Assembly (NCBI GenBank): GCA_016721925.1
Contig: JADKHE010000001.1
Location: 124,001 to 188,000 of the forward strand
DNA length: 64,000 bases
Direction of reading: 5' to 3'
Origin: Candidatus Skiveiella danica
GTDB taxonomy: Bacteria; Pseudomonadota; Gammaproteobacteria; Burkholderiales; Burkholderiaceae_C
Below are positions 15,863 to 23,730 of the stretch, piece after piece (position 1 is the first letter of the stretch; each line of letters starts with the position of its first letter). A program made the translations under genes and the position numbers. The notes under the pieces are model-generated. The model saw only the letters and a list, made by a program, of their open reading frames with translations, was not told the DNA's origin and ran no database searches.

Positions 15863-15885
15863 CCAGTCGCCGTAAGGCTTATCAG

Positions 15886-15961
15886 TGGCTCCTCGACCTG
15901 GGCTCGAACCAGGGACCTACGGATTAACAGTCCGGCGCTCTACCGACTGAGCTATCGAGGA
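15886..15961 (-). tRNA. tRNA-Asn (anticodon GTT)
   Basis: 76 bases on the minus strand. The acceptor stem is TCCTCGA paired with TCGAGGA, the anticodon loop is CTGTTAA inside GGACTGTTAATCC, the T-loop is GGTTCGAGCC, and the 3' GCCA is encoded. The island lies directly on its 3' side, the usual insertion side for tyrosine integrases, so this is the probable attachment gene. Confidence 0.95.
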
Positions 15962-15972
15962 ACAAGCCTCAA

Positions 15973-16001
15973 ATTATAGCGTCATTTTTTTGAGTTTTCA
16001 A
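15973..16001 (-). promoter_or_regulatory. Sigma-70 promoter of tRNA-Asn
   Basis: On the minus strand, TTGAAA (15996-16001) and TATAAT (15973-15978) are separated by exactly 17 bases and lie 11 bases before the tRNA 5' end. Confidence 0.8.
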
Positions 16002-16040
16002 AGGGCGGCCTTGTCTCGCACAGATTTTTTTCAAAGTTCC

Positions 16041-18230
16041 TCAGAACGAGGTCTGAACGGCCAATTTGACCGTGCGGGGCGCGCCAGGGAAGAGGTAGAC
16101 GTGGCCATACTGGTAGGGTGATTCCTTGAAGTAACGGCGGTTGGCCACGTTGTCCACCGTCAGACTCCAGGTGTTGGGCTGGCCCATCAAGCGGGTTTCG
16201 TAGGTCAGGCCGAGGTCCACGCGGGTCCAGGCGGGCAGGGTGATCGACTCGTCAGGCAACACGCTGCGGCTGCCTTCGTAAGAGACGGTGCCCAGCAGGC
16301 TCAGACCGGGCACGCCGGCGATGCGGTAGACGCCGTTGGCGCGCACGATCAGGTCGGGCACGTTGGTGGGGCGCATGCCATTCAGGCTCGGGTTGATCAC
16401 GCCGTCCTGCCGCTGTGCCTGCAGCCAGGTGGCGCTGGCGCCCAGGCGCCAGGGGCCGGCGCTGTAGCCTGCGCCAAGTTCAATGCCCTGGTTGCGCACG
16501 GAGCCGTCTTCCTGCCGGATGCAGGTGCCGGGCTGGTCGCAGGCGCCGGCGTCGCCCCACAGGGGTCGCACGACGTTGAACCAGGTGACGTTCCAGCGCA
16601 AGGTGTCGCTGGTGCTTTTCACCCCCACTTCGGTCTGGCGGCTCTTGAGGGCGGGCAGGGGTTGGCCGGCATTGCTGTAGCGGCTGCGTCCCGGCGCCAA
16701 GACCGATTCGACGCCTTCGCCGTAGCTGGCGTAGGCCATCGTCTGCGGGTCAAGTTGCCACGTGGCCGCCACCCAGGGGGTGGTGATGGAACGGTCATAG
16801 GCCGTGCTCTGGCTCCCGTCGGTGGCCGCGCTCTCGCGGTGCAGGCGTGAATACCGCACGCCCAGCCAGGTCTGGAAGGCTTGCGTCCACTGGATCGCAT
16901 CAAAGGCGAAGAACTCCACCCCGCGTTCCTTGCGCGTGATGTAGGGATCCTGGTAGATCGGCGCCTCGGGCAGCGCGGGCAGCGTGAAAATGTTGCCGGT
17001 GCCCACGGCCGCATTGTTGTCGGCCTGGGGTTCGCCGGTTTCGCGGTACCGGGTGCCTTGCACGCCAAAACTGAGGTTGTGTCGAACCGATGCGGTGTTG
17101 ACGTCGCCGATGACTTTCAGCAACGCGGATTGCGTCTGGCGCCGTTCGTTGTTGCTGCGGTAGTCGTACAGGTCGAAGTCGCCGTTGGGGCAGAAGCGGT
17201 CGGCGTAATAGACGCCCGAGCTGTTGTCGTAGCAGCCGAAGGGGTAGGCCAGCCGGTCGTTGCTCGTCAGGCGCTGGGTGCCGAATTGCCCCTGCCAGCG
17301 CCACTGGCTGTTGATGGCCTGCTGGATGCCGATGCTGCCCGTGAAGTTGTCCAGCTGGTTGGCCTGCGACCAGGGTTGGCTGTTGATGTTGATAAAGGGG
17401 TCGGCGGGCGGCAATGCGTTGCCGAGCAGGCTGAGGCCCGGCACGCTGGGCTGGCGCAGCCGGGAGTACTCGAACTCGCCCTCGATCAGGGTGTCGCGCG
17501 TGGCGCGCCAGTCCATCGCCAGCGCAAACAACCCGCGTTTGCCATTGGCGTCGGGCACATAGCTTTGCAGGTCGGCCGCCACGGCGTTCAGGCGGTAGCC
17601 GAAACGGCGCTCTTCGCCAAATCGCCCGCCCATGTCCAGATGACCCAGCAGACCGCCATCGCTGGTCGTTTCCAGCCGCAGGCTGCGCAAGGTGGTTTCC
17701 GTCGGACGCTTCACCACGTAGTTCACCAGGCCCCCAGGCGCACTGGTGCCGGCCAGGATGCCGCTGGTGCCCTTGAGGAATTCCACGCGCTCCTTGTTTT
17801 CCAAGGGCACCGAGGTTTCGCCGCTGACGGGCAGTCCGTCACGCCGATAGTTGTAGGTCTGGTCGACGACGAAGCCGCGGATGGTCACGAAATCCCAGTA
17901 GCCGACGGCGTTGTAGGCGTCGGACAGTGACGAGTCGAGCCGGAACAGGTCCGACAGGCGAACGGCCCCGATTTCGTCGATGGTCTTGGAGTCGACGACC
18001 GTGGCCGCGAAGGGGCTGCGCGCCAGCGGGATATCGGGGAAGCCACCCACGTCCGCCACGACCGCGCTGGCACGCTCGCTGATGGTGACCGGTGCCAGGC
18101 TGGCATCAGGGCGCGCGGTTTCCGCTGTTTGCGCAGACGCCTGAAGCGCTACAAAAAAGAGGGCAGGAAGTGACCATTCCACGCTGGGAATAGTCGGTTT
18201 TTTCTTGAAATGTGGCTTCAAATGTGCCAT
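16041..18230 (-). CDS. TonB-dependent outer-membrane receptor under TPP riboswitch control
   Basis: 729 residues from the ATG at 18230 (GAAGG upstream). A signal peptide ends near VALQASAQT. There is no STN domain. The plug domain starts at about residue 60 (FAATVVDSKTIDEIG; TIRGFVVDQTYNYRRDG; GTSAPGGLVNYVVKRPT). The beta-barrel ends with a terminal Phe (VKLAVQTSF), as needed for outer-membrane assembly. By overall sequence it resembles siderophore receptors. However, a TPP riboswitch lies directly upstream, which points to uptake of thiamine or a precursor or analogue instead. The signal-peptide region contains a copy of the interspersed repeat (18148-18211), read antisense to the usual frame. 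Confidence 0.88.
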   Translation of the reverse strand: MAHLKPHFKKKPTIPSVEWSLPALFFVALQASAQTAETARPDASLAPVTISERASAVVADVGGFPDIPLARSPFAATVVDSKTIDEIGAVRLSDLFRLDSSLSDAYNAVGYWDFVTIRGFVVDQTYNYRRDGLPVSGETSVPLENKERVEFLKGTSGILAGTSAPGGLVNYVVKRPTETTLRSLRLETTSDGGLLGHLDMGGRFGEERRFGYRLNAVAADLQSYVPDANGKRGLFALAMDWRATRDTLIEGEFEYSRLRQPSVPGLSLLGNALPPADPFININSQPWSQANQLDNFTGSIGIQQAINSQWRWQGQFGTQRLTSNDRLAYPFGCYDNSSGVYYADRFCPNGDFDLYDYRSNNERRQTQSALLKVIGDVNTASVRHNLSFGVQGTRYRETGEPQADNNAAVGTGNIFTLPALPEAPIYQDPYITRKERGVEFFAFDAIQWTQAFQTWLGVRYSRLHRESAATDGSQSTAYDRSITTPWVAATWQLDPQTMAYASYGEGVESVLAPGRSRYSNAGQPLPALKSRQTEVGVKSTSDTLRWNVTWFNVVRPLWGDAGACDQPGTCIRQEDGSVRNQGIELGAGYSAGPWRLGASATWLQAQRQDGVINPSLNGMRPTNVPDLIVRANGVYRIAGVPGLSLLGTVSYEGSRSVLPDESITLPAWTRVDLGLTYETRLMGQPNTWSLTVDNVANRRYFKESPYQYGHVYLFPGAPRTVKLAVQTSF
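18148..18211 (+). repeat. Interspersed palindromic repeat, copy A (inside receptor signal region)
   Basis: Core arms GACCATTCC (18172-18180) and GGAATAGTC (18187-18195) around ACGCTG, with the usual A-rich left flank and GGTTTTTTC right flank. It lies in the receptor gene, opposite in strand; the receptor reads it as IPSVEWSLPALFF. Confidence 0.8.
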
Positions 18231-18311
18231 GACGTTACCTTCAACGTTATGGCAGGTCGGCTGGCCTGGAACGTGGCGCACCGGGAGTGGAACCGGTGCT
18301 GTCCGAGAGCG

Positions 18312-18393
18312 GGCTTCCCTGCGCGAGGATTACCTCAATCAGGTTCAAAGGGACTTTCTCAGTCGCTGCCTTGCGGCAACAACACCCCTAGCG
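18312..18393 (-). ncRNA. TPP (thiamine pyrophosphate) riboswitch
   Basis: Read on the minus strand from about 18393, the conserved blocks appear in order: GGGGTG, a variable stem, CTGAGA, CCCTTTGAACCTGAT, GGTAAT and CGCAGGGA. These are the hallmark elements of the THI-box aptamer. The receptor start codon is about 80 bases downstream. In that gap GCACCGG and CCGGTGC (18278-18299) form a hairpin without a T-run, so control is more likely translational or Rho-dependent than by intrinsic termination. Confidence 0.93.
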
Positions 18394-18434
18394 GATGCAC
18401 CCTTGCGGGTACGAAGTGAATTGTAGAGGCAAAG

Positions 18435-18457
18435 AAAAAGCCCGCCGTGCGGCGGGC
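18435..18457 (-). terminator. Terminator downstream of the ferredoxin-NADP reductase gene
   Basis: GCCCGCC (18440-18446) and GGCGGGC (18451-18457) form a stem with loop GTGC; on the minus strand it is followed by TTTTTCTTT. It ends the transcript of the gene at 18576-19679 before the riboswitch. Confidence 0.85.
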
Positions 18458-18575
18458 TTGTGGTTCGCGGATGTTTGGCGTGGCGAGGAGGTGGCTGGCC
18501 AGGCGCGTCACCGCGACCGTGCTGTAGTCAAGGCCAGGTGGTGCAACGACGCCACCCGCCTCCGCAGTTTCTGCT

Positions 18576-19679
18576 CTAGTCGTCGAAGACGGGGGATTCC
18601 ACGCCCAGGACCTTGTGCAGCTTGGGGCTGGTGGTGGTGTACTGGAGGAACACCTTCTTGTCGGGAAAGATGAAGGGCACGGCACCGAACGCAGCCAGCG
18701 CGCACTCATGAAAGCCGCACAGGATCAGCTTCTTCTTGCCGGGATAGGTGTTGATGTCGCCCACCGCAAAGATGCCGGGGATGCTGGTGGAGAACTTCTC
18801 GGTGTCCACCACGAGCTGCTTGCGCTCGATCTCCAGGCTCCATTGGGCGATCGGCCCGAGCTTGGGGCTCAGTCCGAAGAAGACCAGCAGCACGTCCAGC
18901 GGAACCACGCGGGTCACCGCGTCGGCGCCAGTGACCTTGACGCCGGTGAGTCGCCCGTCCTTCTCCTCGTAGCCGGTGACCTGTCCGATGATGAACTGCA
19001 TCTCGTAGGCGTCGCACATCGCCCTCATCCGGGCCACGTTCGCCGGCGCCGCCTTGAAACCGTCGCGGCGATGAATGAGGATCACGCTCTCGGCCTTGTG
19101 GGGGCCCTCGACAGCGAAATCCAGCGCCCAGTCGATCGCGGAATCACCGCCGCCGACGATCACCAGGTTCTTGCCGGCGAAGTCGGCCGGTTGCTTGACG
19201 CGATAGAACAGCTGCGAACCCTCGAACCGCTCCAGACCTTCCACCTTGAGCGTGCGCGGCTGAAACGCCCCCACGCCGGCTGCGATGAAAATCGTCTTGG
19301 TGAGAAAGCTCGTCCCTTTGGAGGTGGCCACGAAGAAACGGCCGTCGGCCTGTTTCTTCACCACCGTGACTTCCTGCCCCAGATGGAAGGTCGCGCCGAA
19401 CGGCTCAATTTGCTTGAGCAGGGCGTCGGTCAGCTCCTGACCGGTGCAAACCGGGATGGCCGGAATGTCGTAGATCGGCTTGTCGGGATACAGCTCGACG
19501 GGCTGTCCGCCCGGATAGGCGAGCGCATCGATCACATGGGCCTTGATCTCCAGCAGGCCCAGCTCGAACACCTGGAACAGGCCGACCGGCCCCGCGCCGA
19601 TGATGACGGCGTCCGCCTCAATCGGTGGGTCGTGGGGTTTGGCGATGTGGGCGGCGGCCTGCTGCAGGGCGGGTTCCAT
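18576..19679 (-). CDS. Ferredoxin--NADP+ reductase, thioredoxin-reductase type
   Basis: 367 residues. FAD-binding DAVIIGAGPVGLFQVFEL lies near the N-terminus, a second Rossmann motif KNLVIVGGGDSAIDWALDF binds NADPH, and the C-terminal GIFAVGDINTYPGKKKLI closes the FAD site. It lacks the CxxC redox pair of thioredoxin reductase, as expected for this FNR branch (EC 1.18.1.2). It moves electrons between NADPH and ferredoxin or flavodoxin. The fdxA gene is 6 bases upstream in the same direction, so the two very likely form an operon with enzyme and electron carrier made together. Confidence 0.9.
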   Translation of the reverse strand: MEPALQQAAAHIAKPHDPPIEADAVIIGAGPVGLFQVFELGLLEIKAHVIDALAYPGGQPVELYPDKPIYDIPAIPVCTGQELTDALLKQIEPFGATFHLGQEVTVVKKQADGRFFVATSKGTSFLTKTIFIAAGVGAFQPRTLKVEGLERFEGSQLFYRVKQPADFAGKNLVIVGGGDSAIDWALDFAVEGPHKAESVILIHRRDGFKAAPANVARMRAMCDAYEMQFIIGQVTGYEEKDGRLTGVKVTGADAVTRVVPLDVLLVFFGLSPKLGPIAQWSLEIERKQLVVDTEKFSTSIPGIFAVGDINTYPGKKKLILCGFHECALAAFGAVPFIFPDKKVFLQYTTTSPKLHKVLGVESPVFDD

Positions 19680-19685
19680 GCCGCT

Positions 19686-20015
19686 TCAGCGAACCAGCAG
19701 GGGCAGCTTGCCGGTCTTGTCTTTCCATTCGTCCGCGTCGGGCAGCGGCGCCTTGCGCTTGGTGATGCTCTTCCAGGTCGGCAGCTTGGCCAGCTCGGCG
19801 TTCAGCGCGGTCATGTGCTGCTGGTCCTTGGGCACGTCTTCCTCGGCGTAGATGGCGTTGACCGGGCACTCGGGGATGCACACCGCACAGTCGATGCATT
19901 CATCGGGGTCGATGGTCAGGAAGTTGGGGCCTTCGCGGAAGCAGTCCACGGGGCAGACGTCGACGCAGTCGGTGTATTTGCACTTGATGCAGGCTTCGGT
20001 GACGGTATGGGTCAT
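19686..20015 (-). CDS. fdxA: Seven-iron ferredoxin FdxA
   Basis: 109 residues, close in pattern to Azotobacter ferredoxin I. Cys9, Cys17, Cys21 and Cys25 occur in CIKCKYTDCVDVCPVDC and Cys40/43/46/50 in CIDCAVCIPECP, giving one [3Fe-4S] and one [4Fe-4S] cluster in this family. The C-terminal tail (LNAELAKLPTWKSITKRK) is typical. It is a low-potential electron carrier, likely partner of the adjacent reductase. A 133-base gap on its upstream side must hold its promoter. Confidence 0.93.
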   Translation of the reverse strand: MTHTVTEACIKCKYTDCVDVCPVDCFREGPNFLTIDPDECIDCAVCIPECPVNAIYAEEDVPKDQQHMTALNAELAKLPTWKSITKRKAPLPDADEWKDKTGKLPLLVR

Positions 20016-20148
20016 GTTGGGTGCAGGTGGATAGGGGAGCCACGGAGCCGGCCCCGCCGAATTTCCGTGAAAACCCTTGATTTTATTGGCAATTGCCGAG
20101 CAGGCCCCGCAGCGTAGCCGTGTCCGGCGAAGGGTTGCTTGATTTTCG

Positions 20149-21522
20149 TCAATTCAGAAGCGCGGCGCCCGAGGTCTTGTGCGTGGCGGTGTCCACCAGG
20201 ATCAGCGATCCCAGCACGCGGGAGCGGGCAAACGGCGCGACCGGCAGCGGCTCCTGCAGCAGCAGTTCGACGTGGCCGATCGCGTTGGGCTCCAGCTGCG
20301 TGGCGTCATGCTCCTGAAGCGTGTTGACGTCCAGGCGGTGCACGATGCGTCGGACCTTGGCCTTCACCCAGCGGTGCCCTTGCAGCGCCCAGTACACGCG
20401 CCCGGCGATCAAGGGTTCGTCGTCCATCCAGGCGATGGTGGCGCTGAGCTCGCGGCTCGCGGGCCAGCACGTGGTGGGTGTGGGGGTGTCGAACTCGTCG
20501 TCCAGGGTGGTGGGCACCGCAACCGGTGCAGCCACAATCCAGTCGCCGCGCGAGACGTCCACCTCGCGGTCCAGGACGATGCCGGCGCTGTGGCCGGCCG
20601 CGATGTCTCTGGGGCGGCGTGCGTGGTCCAGCACCTGGGCCACCGTTGCGGTCTGTCCGCTCGGGAACACCTGCACCGGCGTGCCCGGTTCCACCGTGCC
20701 AGTGGCCACGCGGCCCCAGAACACGCGCCGGCCCATGGACGTGTCCGCGGAGGACGAGAACTTCTCCACCCATTGCACCGGAAAGGCGAGCGGCAGGTCG
20801 GATTCGGCCGGCGTGGCCGGCAGGGTTTCCAGCAGGGCCAGCAGGGTCGGGCCGGTGTAGCCGCACCAGCCGGGCTGCACAGCGGCGTCCACCACGTTCC
20901 AGCCCTTGAGCGCGGAGACGGGCACGATGGCCGTCACCGCAATGTCCGCCGCGGTGGCAAAGGTTTCCAGCGCGCGGCTGATGTGGGCAAAGGCCAGGGC
21001 CGCGTCGGCCACGGCATCGAGCTTGTTCACCGCGAAGACGATCGAGGGCACCCGCAGCAACTTGCACAGCAGCGAATGGCGGCGGGTCTGCACTAGCAGC
21101 TCCAGCGCGGGGTTCGACCAGTCCAGTTTGGTGGCGTCCACCAGCACCACGGCGGCGTCGGCACTCGATGCGGCCGTCACCATGTTGCGCGTGTACTGCT
21201 CGTGGCCGGGCGCGTCGCCGATGATGAACTTGCGGTCTTCCGTGTTGAAGTAGCGGTAGGCCACGTCGATGGTGATGCCCTGTTCGCGCTCGGCGCTCAG
21301 GCCGTCGGTCAGCAGGGCCAGGTCGGTCTCGCCCTGGCGCTGCACACCGGCGAGGTGGTCCTGCAGCACCGCCTTGCTGTCCACCAGCAGGCGGCCGATC
21401 AGCGTGCTCTTGCCGTCGTCCACCGAGCCGCAGGTGATGAACCTGAGGGCGGTTTTGGTATCTTTTTGACCACTTCCCAGCGTGGAATGGTCATTGGTTG
21501 CTATCAAGGTAGTAGTGCTCAT
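20149..21522 (-). CDS. cysN: Sulfate adenylyltransferase subunit 1 (GTPase)
   Basis: 457 residues. It has the EF-Tu-like GTPase motifs GSVDDGKSTL, DAPGHEQY and FAVNKLDA, followed by two beta-barrel domains. CysN couples GTP hydrolysis to formation of adenosine phosphosulfate by CysD (EC 2.7.7.4). It is the last gene of the cysI-DUF934-cysH-cysD-cysN operon. The N-terminus is unusual: residues 6-20 (LIATNDHSTLGSGQK) are encoded by a copy of the interspersed repeat, and the conserved part begins at ALRFITCGSVDDG. There is no CysC kinase fused, consistent with an APS-reducing pathway. Confidence 0.95.
   Translation of the reverse strand: MSTTTLIATNDHSTLGSGQKDTKTALRFITCGSVDDGKSTLIGRLLVDSKAVLQDHLAGVQRQGETDLALLTDGLSAEREQGITIDVAYRYFNTEDRKFIIGDAPGHEQYTRNMVTAASSADAAVVLVDATKLDWSNPALELLVQTRRHSLLCKLLRVPSIVFAVNKLDAVADAALAFAHISRALETFATAADIAVTAIVPVSALKGWNVVDAAVQPGWCGYTGPTLLALLETLPATPAESDLPLAFPVQWVEKFSSSADTSMGRRVFWGRVATGTVEPGTPVQVFPSGQTATVAQVLDHARRPRDIAAGHSAGIVLDREVDVSRGDWIVAAPVAVPTTLDDEFDTPTPTTCWPASRELSATIAWMDDEPLIAGRVYWALQGHRWVKAKVRRIVHRLDVNTLQEHDATQLEPNAIGHVELLLQEPLPVAPFARSRVLGSLILVDTATHKTSGAALLN
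21451..21507 (-). repeat. Interspersed palindromic repeat, copy B (N-terminus of cysN)
   Basis: The core occupies 21468-21492. Read with the gene, arms GACCATTCC and GGAAGTGGTC flank ACGCTG. In frame it gives IATNDHSTLGSGQK. Confidence 0.85.
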
Positions 21523-21568
21523 GGCGAGAGGTGTTTCGGTGCGTGGGCGGGAAGGGCCAGGGGGCGGC

Positions 21569-22540
21569 TCAGAAATAGCCGTCTTTCTTGCGCTTTTCCA
21601 TCGAGGCGTCGCTGGTCTTGTCGTCCATGCGGGTGGCGCCGCGTTCGCTGACGTCGGCCGCCAGCGTTTCGATCACGATGTCACCCGGCGTGGCCGCCAG
21701 GCTTTCCACCGGGCAGGTGCAGGTGATGTCGCCCACGGTGCGAAAACGCACATCGCGGATCTGCACGGTTTCGCCGTCCTTCGGCGGGGTGAGGTCGGTC
21801 ACTGGCACCAGCAGGCCGCGGCGGTCCACCACCTCGCGTTTGTGGGTGTAGTAGATCGGCGGCAGGCCGATCTGCTCGCGCTCGATGTATTGCCAGACGT
21901 CCAGCTCGGTCCAGTTGCTGATCGGGAACACGCGGAAGTGCTCTCCGGGCGCCAGGCGGGTGTTGAACAGGGTCCAGAGCTCGGGGCGCTGGGCCTTGGG
22001 CTGCCACTGGCCGAAGCTGTCGCGGTGGCTGAAGATGCGTTCCTTGGCGCGGGCCTTTTCCTCGTCCCGGCGCGCACCGCCGATCAGCGCGTCGAAGCGG
22101 AATTCCTCGATCGCTTCGAGCAGTGTCACCGACTGGTGCACGTTGCGGCTTTCGCCCGGGTGCGACAGGCGTACGGTGCCGCGCGCCATGGAGTCCTCCA
22201 CGCTGCGCACGATCAGTTCGGCCTGCAGTTCCTGGGCGCGCGAGTCGCGGAAATCGGTGACTTCCACGAAGTTGTGACCGGTGTCGATCATCAGCAGCGG
22301 GTAGGGCAGGCGCCCCACGCCAAAGGCCTTCTCGGCGCACTTGAGCATCACCAGCGAGTCCTTGCCGCCCGAGAACAGCAGCGCCGGGCGCTCGAAGCTC
22401 GCGGCCACCTCGCGCAGGATGAAGATGGTCTCCTCTTCGAGGGCGTCCAGGTGGGCGTTGCTCAGGTGGTGGGTGTGCGTCGGTTGGGCCGCGAGGGCCG
22501 CGGCCGCTTCAAGCAGTTGGGTTTCGGTACGGGCGTTCAT
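21569..22540 (-). CDS. cysD: Sulfate adenylyltransferase subunit 2
   Basis: 323 residues from ATG 22540, which overlaps the cysH stop as ATGA; GGGAG precedes it. The PP-loop pyrophosphatase motif SGGKDSLVML binds ATP; GGARRDEEKARAKERIFSHR and the C-terminal MEKRKKDGYF are CysD signatures. It forms the catalytic subunit that adenylates sulfate, activated by CysN, the next gene. About 20 residues before the conserved core are low complexity (AAAALAAQPTHTHH). Confidence 0.95.
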   Translation of the reverse strand: MNARTETQLLEAAAALAAQPTHTHHLSNAHLDALEEETIFILREVAASFERPALLFSGGKDSLVMLKCAEKAFGVGRLPYPLLMIDTGHNFVEVTDFRDSRAQELQAELIVRSVEDSMARGTVRLSHPGESRNVHQSVTLLEAIEEFRFDALIGGARRDEEKARAKERIFSHRDSFGQWQPKAQRPELWTLFNTRLAPGEHFRVFPISNWTELDVWQYIEREQIGLPPIYYTHKREVVDRRGLLVPVTDLTPPKDGETVQIRDVRFRTVGDITCTCPVESLAATPGDIVIETLAADVSERGATRMDDKTSDASMEKRKKDGYF

Positions 22541-23328
22541 GCGGGGGCTCCCTCTTTGGTTTTCACGTGCAGTCCGCATTCCTTGGCGGCTTCGTCTTCC
22601 CACCACCAGCGCCCGGCGCGGAAATCCTCACCCAGGCTGATGGCGCGGGTGCAGGGCGCGCAGCCGATGCTGGGGAAAAACTGGTCGTGCAGCGGGTTGT
22701 AGGCGACCTGGTTCAGCGCGATGTAGTGCCAGACGTCGCCCCAGGTCCAGTTGGCCAGCGGGTTGAACTTGATCAGACCCTTCACGGCCTGCTCGGACGT
22801 GTCGATCAACGGCACCTCGGCGCGCGCGCCCGACTGCTCGCGGCGCAGCCCGGTCAGCCAGGCTTTCTGGCCGGCCAGGGCGCGGCTCAGTGGCTCCATT
22901 TTGCGAATGCTGCAGCAGGCCTTGCGCAGGTCGATGCTCTTGTACATCGCTTCCTTGCCTTCGCGGGCGACGAAACGGATGATGGCATCGGCCTGCGGGC
23001 GGTAAATTGTCAACGGGGCGTGCGGGTGCGTGGCCTGCTGCGCCTGGAGCTGCTCCAGCAGGGCCAGCGTCTCGGCATGCAGCGCGCCGGTTTCCAGCAC
23101 GAAGATGGAGATCGGCAGTGCATGGGCGTTGATCAGGTGGGTAATCACCATGTCCTCGGCGCCCAGGCTGCTGGCCTGGGTGGCGGGGCCAAGTTGCGCG
23201 GCCTCGCGCAGCAGGGCGACTGTTTCGGCCAGCTTCGCGTCGAATCCTTCCGAGGCGCGTGCATTGATTTCGATCGCCGTGGGTGCCGGGCGCCCGGTGC
23301 CGGGAAGGAGGCTGGAGGTGGCACTCAT
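22537..23328 (-). CDS. cysH: Assimilatory adenylylsulfate (APS) reductase, CysH family
   Basis: 263 residues, overlapping cysD at its 3' end and the DUF934 gene at its 5' end. The PAPS-reductase fold is seen in ASSLGAEDMVITHLI and the catalytic C-terminal KECGLHVK. Two cysteine pairs, KACCSIRKM and GCAPCTRA, are present; they bind a [4Fe-4S] cluster and mark the plant/bacterial APS reductases (EC 1.8.4.10), not the cluster-free PAPS reductases of enteric bacteria. It reduces APS to sulfite using thioredoxin. This agrees with the absence of an APS kinase in the operon. Confidence 0.93.
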   Translation of the reverse strand: MSATSSLLPGTGRPAPTAIEINARASEGFDAKLAETVALLREAAQLGPATQASSLGAEDMVITHLINAHALPISIFVLETGALHAETLALLEQLQAQQATHPHAPLTIYRPQADAIIRFVAREGKEAMYKSIDLRKACCSIRKMEPLSRALAGQKAWLTGLRREQSGARAEVPLIDTSEQAVKGLIKFNPLANWTWGDVWHYIALNQVAYNPLHDQFFPSIGCAPCTRAISLGEDFRAGRWWWEDEAAKECGLHVKTKEGAPA

Positions 23329-23708
23329 CAGGCGCCCCTGGCAAAAAGAGGTTGCGGATTCACGGCATCGCCCTGATAGAAGGCGCTGAAGCGCTCGAAC
23401 TGGCGTTGTGCGGCGCTGGCGTCCACGCCGGCGCGCAGCACGGCTGAATCGAAGCCCGAGCGCTGCATCTGCACCAGCTGGTCGATCAGCACGTCGCCGG
23501 TGGCGCGGATCTCACCCTGAAAGCCGAGTCGCCGGCGCAGCAGGAAAGCCTGGCTGTAGGCGCGCCCGTCGGTGAACTTGGGGAAATGCAGGTCGATGCG
23601 CTGCACCCCGGCGAGATCGACGAGCCGCGGATCGGCATCATTCGGGATTTCAATGGTTTTTTGGCCATTTCCCAGCGTCGAATGGTCGTTGTTAGCTATG
23701 AGTTTCAT
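23328..23708 (-). CDS. DUF934 family sulfate-assimilation accessory protein
   Basis: 126 residues; ATG at 23708, and the stop overlaps the cysH start (TGATG). The sequence IPNDADPRLVDLAGVQRIDL followed by FPKFTDGRAYSQAFLLRRRL is typical of DUF934, a family almost always placed between the sulfite reductase and cysH genes and thought to help sulfite reduction; the mechanism is unknown. The first 18 residues (MKLIANNDHSTLGNGQK) come from the interspersed repeat and replace the usual N-terminal segment of the family. Confidence 0.88.
   Translation of the reverse strand: MKLIANNDHSTLGNGQKTIEIPNDADPRLVDLAGVQRIDLHFPKFTDGRAYSQAFLLRRRLGFQGEIRATGDVLIDQLVQMQRSGFDSAVLRAGVDASAAQRQFERFSAFYQGDAVNPQPLFARGA
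23650..23702 (-). repeat. Interspersed palindromic repeat, copy C (N-terminus of DUF934 gene)
   Basis: The core occupies 23663-23687. Read with the gene it starts ATAGCTAACAACGACCATTC and ends GGCCAAAAAACC. In frame it gives IANNDHSTLGNGQK, the best match to the consensus peptide. Confidence 0.88.
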
Positions 23709-23730
23709 ACTGTTCCAGAGCGTGGATGGG

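Noticed and set aside
16881..17930. 349-codon open frame antisense to the TonB receptor gene
   Set aside because: The receptor is intact and family-like; the antisense product is Val/Ala/Gly-rich with no domain.
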